NCBI GenBank assembly: GCA_019414265.1
Contig: DXMJ01000020.1
Location: forward strand, 1-36,020
Reading direction: 5' to 3'
Origin: Collinsella sp.
Lineage (GTDB): Bacteria; Actinomycetota; Coriobacteriia; Coriobacteriales; Coriobacteriaceae
DNA length: 36,020 nucleotides
Part shown: in pieces, positions 14,415 through 22,044 of the stretch
Layout of the letters: every line of letters starts with the position of its first letter
Position numbering within the stretch: position 1 is the stretch's first letter
The notes under the pieces: model-generated
Seen by the model: the letters and a program-made list of their open reading frames with translations, nothing else
Database searches by the model: none
What the model was told of the DNA's origin: nothing
Made by a program: the position numbers and the translations under genes

Positions 14415-14623
14415 ACGTCCACTCATTCCGTGCGGGTTATATGCAGGTTTGCCTGCGCACGCTATCATGTATGGGTTAGACCGCAACTATGTACCCCATA
14501 CGCGAAGGGATGCGCATGTATCTGAAGATCGACATGTTCTAGCCGGGCTTACCCCCGCAGTGGCGCCGTGCGCCCCATCAGCTCTGCCGATTTTCACCTT
14601 CACGCATATAAAGGAGTCCCGCC

Positions 14624-15691
14624 ATGCGCGACAAGCTCGAAAAGATTATCAAGGCCTACGAGGAGCTCGAGAAGAAGCTTTCCGACCCGGCCGTCGCCTC
14701 CGATATCAAGGAGTTCACGCGTCTCAACAAGGAGTACGCGCACCAGTCCGACCTCATCGCCGCCTCGCGCGAGTACATCGGCGCGCTCGATGACATCGAG
14801 GCTGCCAAGGAAATGCTCCACGATACTACCGATGCCGATGAGAAGGAGATGCTCCAGATGGACATCTCCGAAAACGAGGCCAAGCTTCCCCAGCTCGAGG
14901 AAGACATTAAGTACATGCTCATCCCGAGCGACCCCAACGACGACAAGAACACCATCGTCGAGATTCGCTCCGCCGCCGGTGGCGACGAGGCGGCCATCTT
15001 CGCCGGCGACCTGTACAAGATGTATCAGCGCTTCTGCGAGTCGCGCGGCTGGAAGACCACCGTGCTCGACTCCAGCCCCAGCGAGGCCGGCGGCTTTAAG
15101 TCCATTGAGTTCAAGGTCGAGGGCGACCGCGTCTACTCCGTCATGAAGTTCGAGTCCGGCGTGCACCGCGTCCAGCGCGTTCCCAAGACCGAGTCCCAGG
15201 GCCGTATCCAGACCTCCACGGCAACTGTCGCCGTGCTTCCCGAGGCCGAGGAGATCGACGTCCAGATCAACCAGTCCGACCTGCGCATCGACACCTACTG
15301 CGCCTCCGGCCCTGGCGGTCAGTGCGTTAACACCACTTATTCCGCCGTGCGCATCACCCACCTTCCCACCAACACCGTGGTGCAGTCGCAGGAACAGCGC
15401 TCCCAGATCCAGAACCGCGAGGTCTGCATGCAGATGCTGCGCGCCCGCCTGTACGAGATGGAACTCGAGAAGCAGCAGGCAGAGCTCGGTGCCGAGCGCC
15501 AGAGCCAGATCGGCCACGGCAACCGTTCCGAGAAGATCCGCACCTACAACCAGCCCCAGGACCGCGTGACCGATCACCGCATCGGCTTCAATTCCACCTA
15601 CAACGGCGTTCTCCTGGGCGACCAGCTCGGCACGGTCATCGAGGCACTCGCCGCCGCCGAGCGAGCCGAGAAGCTGGCACAGGCTGTTTAA
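14624..15691 (+). CDS. prfA: Peptide chain release factor 1
   Basis: A 355-residue class I release factor, the normal RF1 length. The stop-codon-reading tripeptide region is PKT (187-189, in RVPKTESQGR), which fits RF1 (UAA/UAG) rather than the SPF of RF2. The catalytic GGQ is at 231-233 in SGPGGQCVNTTYSAVRITHLP; Cys and Tyr replace the more usual His/Ser and Asp just after GGQ. It releases the finished peptide on the ribosome, and its GGQ glutamine is the methylation target of PrmC, encoded downstream at 16281. ATG 14624 follows AAAGGAG. A structured element begins at its stop codon. Confidence 0.97.
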   Translation: MRDKLEKIIKAYEELEKKLSDPAVASDIKEFTRLNKEYAHQSDLIAASREYIGALDDIEAAKEMLHDTTDADEKEMLQMDISENEAKLPQLEEDIKYMLIPSDPNDDKNTIVEIRSAAGGDEAAIFAGDLYKMYQRFCESRGWKTTVLDSSPSEAGGFKSIEFKVEGDRVYSVMKFESGVHRVQRVPKTESQGRIQTSTATVAVLPEAEEIDVQINQSDLRIDTYCASGPGGQCVNTTYSAVRITHLPTNTVVQSQEQRSQIQNREVCMQMLRARLYEMELEKQQAELGAERQSQIGHGNRSEKIRTYNQPQDRVTDHRIGFNSTYNGVLLGDQLGTVIEALAAAERAEKLAQAV

Positions 15692-15835
15692 GTTACGGCG
15701 TTTTACCAAACGCCGTAACTGCTCGACGCTGCGCGCCGCCCAGAGCGACAATTTGTCATTCAAAAGGCAAGGCATGACCAGAAGGTCTATGCCCTGCCTT
15801 TTTCATGCCAACTTGTCGCTCTGGACGTCGCTCGC
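15691..15835 (+). repeat. Structured 3'-end element, copy 2 (complete fold)
   Basis: Hairpin I: AGTTACGGCGTTT-TACC-AAACGCCGTAACT (15691-15720), a perfect 13 bp stem beginning at the last base of the prfA stop. Outer stem: CCAGAGCGACAA (15740-15751) pairs perfectly with TTGTCGCTCTGG (15813-15824). Hairpin II lies inside it (15762-15803): AAAAGGCAAGGCAT, GACC-AGAA-GGTC, then ATGCCCTGCCTTTTT. Compared with copy 3 the outer stem is unrelated in sequence yet still paired. Confidence 0.88.
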
Positions 15836-16240
15836 TGACATTGCCAAAACATCGGCGTTTCCTTGGTTGTCAAATGATCCGTAGGGAGTCATTGGTGACA
15901 TTGCCTTGATATTTTATTCAGTCGGCTGTGATGTCATTTGAGCTGCTTACCTGCTTAAGGTAATTGACGGCATATATCTGCTATCGAAAATATTGCTCGA
16001 AAAATTGTCCAAGAAGTCGCGGGGCGATTTTTGATGGGTCGCGCGTCAAGTGATTTGGCAAGTTCTTGGTTAGATATTGGTCAGTTTTGGGGCAACCTTG
16101 CCAAAAGCTTGACGGATGCAGATTTAGACGTCGACGAATGAACACTCTAGGCAGGCTCCAAGCAAAATTCTGGGCTGATTCTCGATAATCGCCTTCAATC
16201 GTCCCTTGCCAAGCGCTGGCCTCGCTTACAATCTGCTCCG
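15836..16240. other. AT-rich intergenic island, no convincing gene
   Basis: About 400 bp clearly richer in A/T than its surroundings, between prfA and prmC, which are often adjacent. TGACATTGCC occurs twice (15837 and 15896), each followed some 35-65 bp later by GTCA-A/T-ATGA or GTCATTTGA variants. A plus-strand frame open from about 15969 to 16141 ends ...LTDADLDVDE, and a minus-strand frame spans 15981-16244. Neither has a ribosome site or a family I recognise. It may be a decayed gene or a regulatory insertion. Confidence 0.5.
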
Positions 16241-16280
16241 ACATTCGCGCGCCGCCCGGCGCTTAAGAGGGGAGGGCCCC

Positions 16281-17531
16281 ATGGCAAACGAGATCTGGAC
16301 CATCAAGCGTTGTCTCGAGTGGACCAAGGAGTACCTGGCCGAGCGCGGCGAGGAGCATCCCCGTCTTTCCGCCGAGTGGCTGCTGTGCGCCGCCACGGGC
16401 CTGGCGCGCATTGACCTATATATGCGTATGGACGAGACGCTTAACGCGGCCCAGCTCGAGACCATGCATGCGGCCGTCGTTCGTCGCGCCAAAGGCGAGC
16501 CGCTGCAGTACATCACCGGCAGCACGCAGTTTCGCATGATTGACGTCGCGTGCGCTCCCGGTGTGCTCATTCCGCGCCCCGAAACCGAGATGCTCGTCGA
16601 GGAAGTCCTCAATTATCTGGATGCCGAGGTGCTGAGCCCCGAGGCCGCTGCCCGTCAGCGTGTTGAGCTGCCTTGGAACGATGAGGTCGAGCAGGCCCGC
16701 AAAGCTGAGGCGGCGCTGGCCGACGAACGCGCGACCGCCGAGCGCCGTGCTGCCAACCTGACGGCCGCCGATGAGGCTGCGCTGGGTAGCGACGTGCTCG
16801 GTAGCCGCGCCTATGCCGAGGAGCTTGCCGATCGCGAGGCCGAGGAAGCCGCCGCGCAAGCAGCAGAAGCCGAAGCCGCAAAAGCCGCCGAGCCCGAGCT
16901 CGACGAATACGACATCGCCATCGAGGGTGCCGACCAGGAGACGGCTTTAGCTCAGGATACCGCTGCGCCTGCCCCAGCCGGGCCCTGCACTGCCCGCGTT
17001 CTCGAGGTCGGCTGCGGCACGGGCTGCATTTCGCTCTCCCTTGCCTGGGAGCGCCGCGGCCACGTTACCTGCACCGCCACCGATATCGAGTCGCGCGCCA
17101 TCGATCTGGCCACCAAAAACCGCGACGCCCTCGGCCTCACGGCAGATGAGGTTGCCTTTAGCCTCACCAACCTGGTGAGTTCCATTCCCCGCGAAGAGTG
17201 GGGCACCTTTGATGTGCTCGTCTCCAACCCACCTTACATCCCGACCGACGTCATGCGCTCGCTGCCGCACGAGGTCAAGGACTTTGAGCCCGACCTGGCG
17301 CTCGAGGGCGGCGCCGACGGCCTCGATATCTTCCGCCGCCTGCTCAACGCGGCGCCTTACATGCTGCGCGCCGGCGGCCTGTTTGCCTGTGAGCTCTACG
17401 AGGGTACCCTCGATGCCGCGGCCGAGCTCTGTCGCCAGGCAGGCCTTTCGGACGTACGTATCGTCCATGACCTTACCGATCGCCCCCGCATCGTCCGAGC
17501 CATCGTCACCGAGCCCAAGCAGCGCCATTAA
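16281..17531 (+). CDS. prmC: Release factor glutamine N5-methyltransferase with a ~120-residue Ala/Glu-rich insertion
   Basis: A 416-residue protein; PrmC/HemK is usually about 280. Residues 1-113 form the N-terminal recognition helices (HPRLSAEWLLCAATG, GEPLQYITGSTQF, LIPRPETEMLVEEVL). Residues ~238-410 form the SAM-dependent methyltransferase (VLEVGCGTGCISLSLA, catalytic NPPY at 317-320, FEPDLALEGGADGL). Between them (~114-237) lies a low-complexity Ala/Glu/Asp-rich stretch likely to be helical or disordered. The reading frame and all motifs are intact, so this is an insertion, not a frameshift. The enzyme methylates the GGQ glutamine of release factors. ATG 16281 follows GAGGGGAGG. Confidence 0.92.
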   Translation: MANEIWTIKRCLEWTKEYLAERGEEHPRLSAEWLLCAATGLARIDLYMRMDETLNAAQLETMHAAVVRRAKGEPLQYITGSTQFRMIDVACAPGVLIPRPETEMLVEEVLNYLDAEVLSPEAAARQRVELPWNDEVEQARKAEAALADERATAERRAANLTAADEAALGSDVLGSRAYAEELADREAEEAAAQAAEAEAAKAAEPELDEYDIAIEGADQETALAQDTAAPAPAGPCTARVLEVGCGTGCISLSLAWERRGHVTCTATDIESRAIDLATKNRDALGLTADEVAFSLTNLVSSIPREEWGTFDVLVSNPPYIPTDVMRSLPHEVKDFEPDLALEGGADGLDIFRRLLNAAPYMLRAGGLFACELYEGTLDAAAELCRQAGLSDVRIVHDLTDRPRIVRAIVTEPKQRH

Positions 17532-17545
17532 TATTTATTAACTGG

Positions 17546-17575
17546 TTAACAAAAATTATAAATTAGTTTATAATT
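17546..17575 (+). promoter_or_regulatory. hicAB promoter with embedded palindromic operator
   Basis: TTAACA (17546-17551) and a perfect TATAAT (17569-17574) are separated by 17 bp. The -10 lies in a perfect palindrome, AATTATAAA-TTAG-TTTATAATT (17554-17575), and a second one, TTAAC-TG-GTTAA (17538-17549), overlaps the -35. Both are good candidates for autoregulation by the HicB antitoxin. The strip is far more AT-rich than the adjoining genes. Confidence 0.8.
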
Positions 17576-17599
17576 AGGACGGCTGAAAGAGGTCGGTCC

Positions 17600-17785
17600 A
17601 TGCAACCTCTTACCTTTCGGGAAATCATTGCCCTACTCAAGCACGATGGATTCGTGAAGGTCGCGCAAGTCGGTAGTCATGCTAAGTATGTTTCTAACGA
17701 TCGTGTTGTCACCGTGAACGGCTCTGGTGGTGATCGACCAAAGAAGGGCACGTGGGCAAGTATTCGTCGCCAAGCTGGACGGTAG
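17600..17785 (+). CDS. hicA: HicA-family toxin (mRNA interferase)
   Basis: A 61-residue protein of the HicA/YcfA double-stranded-RNA-binding fold. The pattern fits the family: REIIALLKHDGF, then VGSHAKYVS with the catalytic His27 in G-S-H, and a C-terminal GTWASIRRQAG. Free HicA cleaves mRNA and halts growth; HicB binds and neutralises it. ATG 17600 lies about 26 nt after the TATAAT box, with AGAGGTCGG upstream as a modest ribosome site. hicB begins 11 bp after the stop. The pair splits prmC from sua5, a sign of insertion. Confidence 0.9.
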   Translation: MQPLTFREIIALLKHDGFVKVAQVGSHAKYVSNDRVVTVNGSGGDRPKKGTWASIRRQAGR

Positions 17786-17796
17786 TTGGAGGCAAA

Positions 17797-18243
17797 ATGA
17801 GGCAGCGATTTACCTATGACTGCGTTCTCATAAAAGAAGACGACGGTTACTGCGCCAGCTTCCCGCAGATTCCCGGCGCCTTTGCCGATGGCGATACGCG
17901 CGAAGACGCGATTGCCCATGCCACCGAGGCACTGATGGCGTTTTTGGCCGACGACCTCAACAACGGTTTGACTCCGGCAGGGTACGAACGCTCGGCCGAG
18001 GTCGTGGCCCTTTCAGTCGAAATCGACCACGAGGACGCTCGGGAAGCGGCGTGCCGAACATTTAAAGACGCAGCGCTGGACCTCAAAGTCTCCGCTCCGC
18101 GGATTACCGCGCTGGTCAAAGCCGGAAAGCTCGATGTTGAACTCGTCGACGGCCGTCGGATGATAACGATAGACAGCATCGAGCGCTACGCCGCCCAAGA
18201 ACGCCACGCCGGCAGGCCAAAGAAGTTCGTCGCAGTCCAATAA
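17797..18243 (+). CDS. hicB: HicB-family antitoxin with C-terminal DNA-binding-like domain
   Basis: A 148-residue protein. Residues 1-60 show the degenerate RNase-H-like HicB fold (DDGYCASFPQIPGAFADGDTREDAIAHATEAL). Residues ~85-148 contain a helix-turn-helix-like stretch (DLKVSAPRITALVKAGKLDVELVDGR) ending in a basic GRPKK, resembling excisionase-type DNA binding rather than the ribbon-helix-helix of some HicB proteins. It is expected to block HicA and repress the palindromic promoter at 17546-17575. ATG 17797 follows TTGGAGG; upstream in-frame starts would overlap hicA and lack a ribosome site. Confidence 0.88.
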   Translation: MRQRFTYDCVLIKEDDGYCASFPQIPGAFADGDTREDAIAHATEALMAFLADDLNNGLTPAGYERSAEVVALSVEIDHEDAREAACRTFKDAALDLKVSAPRITALVKAGKLDVELVDGRRMITIDSIERYAAQERHAGRPKKFVAVQ

Positions 18244-18290
18244 CCCCCTCACTTTCACCGACTACTAGAGCCGCTCACCAAACCAACATG

Positions 18291-18359
18291 CGCTCTGGGC
18301 AAATAGATTGAACGTTTCGTGCGAGAATGCCCCACAGTAAACAAACTTGCACCAGAGCG
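18291..18359. repeat. Inverted repeat in the sua5 leader
   Basis: CGCTCTGG-GCAA (18291-18302) can pair with TTGC-A-CCAGAGCG (18347-18359) around ~44 nt, a 12 bp stem with one bulged A. The left arm is 75 bp and the right arm 18 bp before the sua5 start codon, so folding could influence its expression. No clear promoter is visible in this gap. Confidence 0.45.
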
Positions 18360-18377
18360 TAAGGGGCTGGCATACAC

Positions 18378-19121
18378 ATGCAGACGGTCTATCGGGTATA
18401 CGAGGGAACGCGCGAGCCGCATCGGCTTGCCGTCGAGCGCACGGCCGAGGTGCTCGGCCGCGGCGGCCTGGCTTTGATCCCGACCGAGACCGTCTACGGT
18501 GTCGCCGTGGCAGTCAGCGCCTTCTCGGACGCCGTGCCCCAAGATACAAGCGAATTCCCATCGTGGCCGCGCGATCCGCAGGCTGCCGTCAATGGCGCCG
18601 CAGTTCCTGCGCTCGGCACCGGCTATCGCCGTATCTTCACTCTCAAGCAACGTGAGCTCACGCAAACCGTCGCTTGGCTGGTCGATGGCGTCGAAGCACT
18701 CGATCGCTATGGCGTGGATATCCCGGAAGATGCCCGCATACTCGCGCGACGATGCTGGCCGGGAGCCCTGACTATCGTGGTCAAGGCAGCTCCCTGTGTG
18801 CCGACCTTTATGCGCGCTGCCGACGACACCGTGGCCCTGCGCGCTTCGGCCTCTCCCGTGGTCCAAGCGCTCATTCGCGCCTGCGGCAGCCCCCTTGCCT
18901 GTACGAGCGCCAACACGCACGGCGCGCCCTCGCCGGCAAGCTTTGCCGCCGTCGAGGGTCGCATCCTGGAGGGGGTCGATGTTGCCGTCGACGCCGGTGA
19001 GACCCCGTGTCGCGACGCCTCGACCATCGTGTCGTTTCAGCACGGCGGGCTCCAGATCCTGCGCCAAGGCGCACTTCCCGCATCAGAGATCGAACGGGTC
19101 CTGTCCGACCCGATGCAATAG
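18378..19121 (+). CDS. Threonylcarbamoyl-AMP synthase (Sua5/YrdC/YwlC family)
   Basis: A 247-residue YrdC-domain protein that forms threonylcarbamoyl-AMP from threonine, bicarbonate and ATP for the t6A37 tRNA modification. Visible motifs are PTETVYGV, the KxR signature KQR at 90-92, WPGALTIVV, and SxN in CTSANTHGAPSPASF. An extra ~35 residues (46-82) lie between the TVYGV strand and the KxR helix, which are usually close together, and no C-terminal Sua5 domain is present. ATG 18378 has AAGGGG at long spacing. It is 13 bp upstream of glpK, so the two may be co-transcribed. In many actinobacteria this gene follows prmC; here hicAB intervenes. Confidence 0.88.
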   Translation: MQTVYRVYEGTREPHRLAVERTAEVLGRGGLALIPTETVYGVAVAVSAFSDAVPQDTSEFPSWPRDPQAAVNGAAVPALGTGYRRIFTLKQRELTQTVAWLVDGVEALDRYGVDIPEDARILARRCWPGALTIVVKAAPCVPTFMRAADDTVALRASASPVVQALIRACGSPLACTSANTHGAPSPASFAAVEGRILEGVDVAVDAGETPCRDASTIVSFQHGGLQILRQGALPASEIERVLSDPMQ

Positions 19122-19134
19122 AAAGGTTTAAGCG

Positions 19135-20676
19135 ATGTCGTTGAATCTGGGCAGCCTGGGCATGGAAGATGCCTCGTTTGACTTTGGCGGTTCCTACATC
19201 ATGGCGCTCGACTGCGGCACCACCTCGGTACTTGCGACCATCGTCGACGAGTACGGCTGCATCGTCGCGCAGGCACGTCGCAGCGTAAAAACGAGTTTTC
19301 CGCGTCCCGGTTGGGTAGAGCAAGACCCCATGGCGGTCCTTGCCAGCCAGATCGCGGTCATGATGGAAGTCCAGTTTAAGAGCGGTATCCACTCCGACCG
19401 CATTGCCGCCATCGGCATCTCCAACCAGCGCGAGACCACGGTGGTCTGGGACCGTGTGAGCGGTCAGCCGATCTATAACGCCATCGTATGGCAGTGCCGC
19501 CGTACCGCACCTCTGATCGACGAGCTTGTCGAGCAGGGCGCAGAAGGGCTGGTGCGCTCCCGCACGGGACTCACGCTCGACCCGTATTTCTCGGCCTCCA
19601 AGGTGCAGTGGATTCTCGACAACGTCGACGGCGCACGCGAGAGCGCGGCGGCGGGCGACCTCATGTTTGGCACCATCGACACCTGGCTCATCTACAACCT
19701 CACCGGCGGCCAGGTCTTTGCCACCGACTACACCAATGCCAGCCGCACGGCACTCTTTAATATCCATACGCTCGATTGGGACGACGACCTGCTGGCACTC
19801 TTTGACGTTCCGCGTTCCATGATGCCCGAGGTTCGCTGGAGCTCGGGCGACTACGGCCGCGTCGCGAGCGACATCATGACCAACATGCCGCCCATCATGG
19901 GTGTGGCGGGCGACCAGCAGGCATCGCTGTTCGGCCACTGCTGTTTCCGTCCCGGTCAGACCAAAAACACCTATGGCACGGGCTGCTTTATGCTCATGAA
20001 CACCGGCGACGAGATCGTCGAATCCAAGAATGGCCTGGTCTCCACCATCGGTATCGCTGCGGACGGCAAAGTCAGCTATGCGCTCGAGGGCTCTATTTTT
20101 GCCGCCGGCTCAACGATGAACTGGCTTCGCAACAACATGGGCATCATCTCGAGCGTGAGCGAGTCGGCACAACTCGCCGCTTCGATTAGCGACAACGAGG
20201 GCTGCTACTTCGTTCCCGCCTTTGCGGGTTTGGGTGCTCCCTGGTGGGACCCGCATGCCCGCGGTATCGTGTGCGGTCTGACCGGCGCCTCGAGCCGTGC
20301 GACCATCGTACGTGCCGCCTGCGAATCCATGGCATATCAGAGCTACGACGTGTTGCGCGCCATGGAGCAGGACGTGGGGCTTTCGATTGAGCGCCTGTCT
20401 GTCGATGGCGGTGCCTCGCGCAACGAGTTCATCATGCAATTCCAGGCCGACCTGCTGGATATCCCCGTGCTGCAATGCGAGACGGTGGAGACCACGGCAA
20501 TCGGTGCCGCGTACTTGGCGGGTCTTGCCGTCGGCTATTGGGAAGACCTAGAAGAGCTGGAGCAAAATGCCCAGATCGTTAGGACCTTCCTTCCCCACAT
20601 GTCCGCCGAGCGCCGCGAACAAAACCTTGCGGGCTGGCGTGATGCAGTCAGGCGCTCGCTCAGTACCGCACAGTAG
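19135..20676 (+). CDS. glpK: Glycerol kinase
   Basis: A 513-residue FGGY-family kinase. Recognition rests on ALDCGTTSVLATIVDE for the phosphate loop, ISNQRETTVVWD, IVWQCRRT (glycerol-binding Arg), DYTNASRTALFNI, GVAGDQQASLFGH with the catalytic Asp, YGTGCFMLMNTG, and PAFAGLGAPWWDPHARG. It phosphorylates glycerol to sn-glycerol 3-phosphate in the cytoplasm. About 20 residues precede the first strand, more than in E. coli GlpK. ATG 19135 follows GAAAGG. No glycerol facilitator or glpD gene is adjacent in the window. Confidence 0.95.
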   Translation: MSLNLGSLGMEDASFDFGGSYIMALDCGTTSVLATIVDEYGCIVAQARRSVKTSFPRPGWVEQDPMAVLASQIAVMMEVQFKSGIHSDRIAAIGISNQRETTVVWDRVSGQPIYNAIVWQCRRTAPLIDELVEQGAEGLVRSRTGLTLDPYFSASKVQWILDNVDGARESAAAGDLMFGTIDTWLIYNLTGGQVFATDYTNASRTALFNIHTLDWDDDLLALFDVPRSMMPEVRWSSGDYGRVASDIMTNMPPIMGVAGDQQASLFGHCCFRPGQTKNTYGTGCFMLMNTGDEIVESKNGLVSTIGIAADGKVSYALEGSIFAAGSTMNWLRNNMGIISSVSESAQLAASISDNEGCYFVPAFAGLGAPWWDPHARGIVCGLTGASSRATIVRAACESMAYQSYDVLRAMEQDVGLSIERLSVDGGASRNEFIMQFQADLLDIPVLQCETVETTAIGAAYLAGLAVGYWEDLEELEQNAQIVRTFLPHMSAERREQNLAGWRDAVRRSLSTAQ

Positions 20677-20799
20677 GGCTGCGATGGGCTGCTCGATACA
20701 ACAAACCGCTAAACTAATGCATGGCGTGCGGCGGCAACATTGCTGCGCGCCTTGTCAGCAAGGCCGTATTGCGGCCGCAACGAAAGGGGCAATCAACCC

Positions 20800-21447
20800 A
20801 TGACCGTCACCTACGATACGTCCCGTGTGACGCTTGTCGATCACCCGCTCGTCCAGCACAAGCTGTCGATCCTGCGCGACAAAAACACCGGCACCAACCA
20901 GTTCCGCCAGCTCGTGCGCGAACTCGCGCTTTTTGACGGCTACGAGGCCATGCGCGACCTGCCTATGGAAGACGTCGAGGTCGAGACCCCCATCACTACC
21001 GCCACGTTCAAACAGCTCGCCGGCAAGAAACTCGCCATCGTGCCCATCCTGCGTGCGGGCCTTGGAATGGTCGACGGCATTCTCGACTTGGTGCCCTCCG
21101 CTCGCGTGGGCCACATCGGCATGGAGCGCGACGAGGTCACCCACGAGCCGCACGAGTATTACTGCAAGATGCCCAAGGATATCGACCAGCGCATCTGCCT
21201 GGTTGTCGACCCCATGCTCGCCACGGGCGGTTCGGCCGAGATGGCCATCAGCTACCTGCGCGAGCGCGGTGTCAAGGACATCCGCATGCTGTGCATCGTC
21301 GCGGCCCCCGAGGGCCTCAAGTCGCTGACTGAGAAGGATTCTGATGTGCATATCTATACCTGCGCCATCGACGACCATCTCAACGAGGCTGCCTACATCG
21401 TTCCCGGCCTGGGCGACGCCGGCGACCGTATCTACGGCACGCTCTAG
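20800..21447 (+). CDS. upp: Uracil phosphoribosyltransferase
   Basis: A 215-residue type I phosphoribosyltransferase making UMP from uracil and PRPP for pyrimidine salvage. Family motifs are clear: DKNTGTNQFRQLVRELALFDGYEA, ILRAGLGMVDGIL, the PRPP loop CLVVDPMLATGGSA, and the uracil-binding C-terminus YIVPGLGDAGDRIYGT. ATG 20800 follows GAAAGGGG; the length and start match the family. It is 123 bp after glpK; that gap holds hairpins (20723-20750 region and GGCCG-TATTG-CGGCC) but no strong terminator. Confidence 0.96.
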   Translation: MTVTYDTSRVTLVDHPLVQHKLSILRDKNTGTNQFRQLVRELALFDGYEAMRDLPMEDVEVETPITTATFKQLAGKKLAIVPILRAGLGMVDGILDLVPSARVGHIGMERDEVTHEPHEYYCKMPKDIDQRICLVVDPMLATGGSAEMAISYLRERGVKDIRMLCIVAAPEGLKSLTEKDSDVHIYTCAIDDHLNEAAYIVPGLGDAGDRIYGTL

Positions 21448-21489
21448 TCGCTGGACTAAGACGACCGCGGCTGCAAATACGAAGAAACG

Positions 21490-21524
21490 GTGCGCGCGGA
21501 CGAACAGAAGGCGACCGCGCGCAC
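21490..21524. repeat. Strong GC hairpin between upp and the atp operon
   Basis: GTGCGCGCGG (21490-21499) and CCGCGCGCAC (21515-21524) form a perfect 10 bp stem with a 15 nt loop. No U-run follows, so it is not a typical intrinsic terminator; it may stabilise the upp transcript end or assist factor-dependent termination. Confidence 0.55.
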
Positions 21525-21639
21525 TCCTGTTAACGGACGTTTTGCCCTGCAGGGTTCGAGAAAAACGTATTACCGTACCTGCGGCATAAAGAAGGTCTTA
21601 AGAAAACGAACAGGTGCGTATTAACCGATGCTTTTTCGG

Positions 21640-21667
21640 TTGTACTTTAGCGATTGGCTCGTACAAT
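21640..21667 (+). promoter_or_regulatory. Candidate promoter of the ATP synthase operon
   Basis: TTGTAC (21640-21645) and TACAAT (21662-21667) are separated by 16 bp, predicting a start near 21674, about 55 nt ahead of the first gene. A small hairpin AACCGA/TCGGTT (21623-21641) touches the -35. Confidence 0.6.
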
Positions 21668-21729
21668 AGTCACCAATGTTTGGCGGGAACTGTTCTGTGA
21701 AGCGTTAAAAAGGGAAAGTGAGGACGCCA

Positions 21730-22041
21730 GTGTTTCAGATAGCCGATTTGCTCGCTATCGTTGCAGGTGCCATCGCGGGCGCGATCGCCTTCCTTCCCTT
21801 TGTCTTTACGCTCAAGCCGGTTCTTGACGATAGACAGAATGCGGACATGCTCAAGGGTATGGTGAGTCTGGCGGTCTCGGCAATCGCCCTGCTCGTCTTT
21901 ACCTTGGTTGTGTTTGTGTTGTTCGGAGAGGCATTTCGCATGTTCCTCCTGGGCGAGGCGATCGGCTTCGTGGCCTTTATGGCCGCCTGCACGGTTCGCG
22001 TCGCCAAGGCGCTGCGAGATCCTCATGAGGTCGAAAGGTAA
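21730..22041 (+). CDS. atpI: AtpI-like small membrane protein at the head of the ATP synthase operon
   Basis: A ~103-residue hydrophobic protein with three to four membrane segments (LLAIVAGAIAGAIAFLPFV, VSLAVSAIALLVFTLVVFVL, AIGFVAFMAACTV). Its place before atpB and its size are those of AtpI, which helps assemble the c-ring, although sequence conservation in this family is low and I assign it mainly by position. Start choice: GTG 21730 has AGGA 5 nt upstream; an in-frame GTG at 21718 would add four residues with AAGGG only 3 nt away. It ends 3 bp before atpB. Confidence 0.7.
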   Translation: MFQIADLLAIVAGAIAGAIAFLPFVFTLKPVLDDRQNADMLKGMVSLAVSAIALLVFTLVVFVLFGEAFRMFLLGEAIGFVAFMAACTVRVAKALRDPHEVER

Positions 22042-22044
22042 GTC

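Noticed and set aside
14415..14623. tRNA or riboswitch in the prfA leader
   Set aside because: No cloverleaf or known aptamer pattern could be drawn; only a short GTATGGG/CCCATAC pairing is seen.
15981..16244. Possible 87-codon minus-strand gene in the AT-rich island
   Set aside because: No ribosome site, no recognisable family, and it overlaps the prmC leader; kept only as part of an unresolved island.
16620..16992. Frameshift or gene fusion in prmC
   Set aside because: Both flanking domains stay in one frame with intact motifs, and the extra segment is low complexity, so insertion is the simpler reading.
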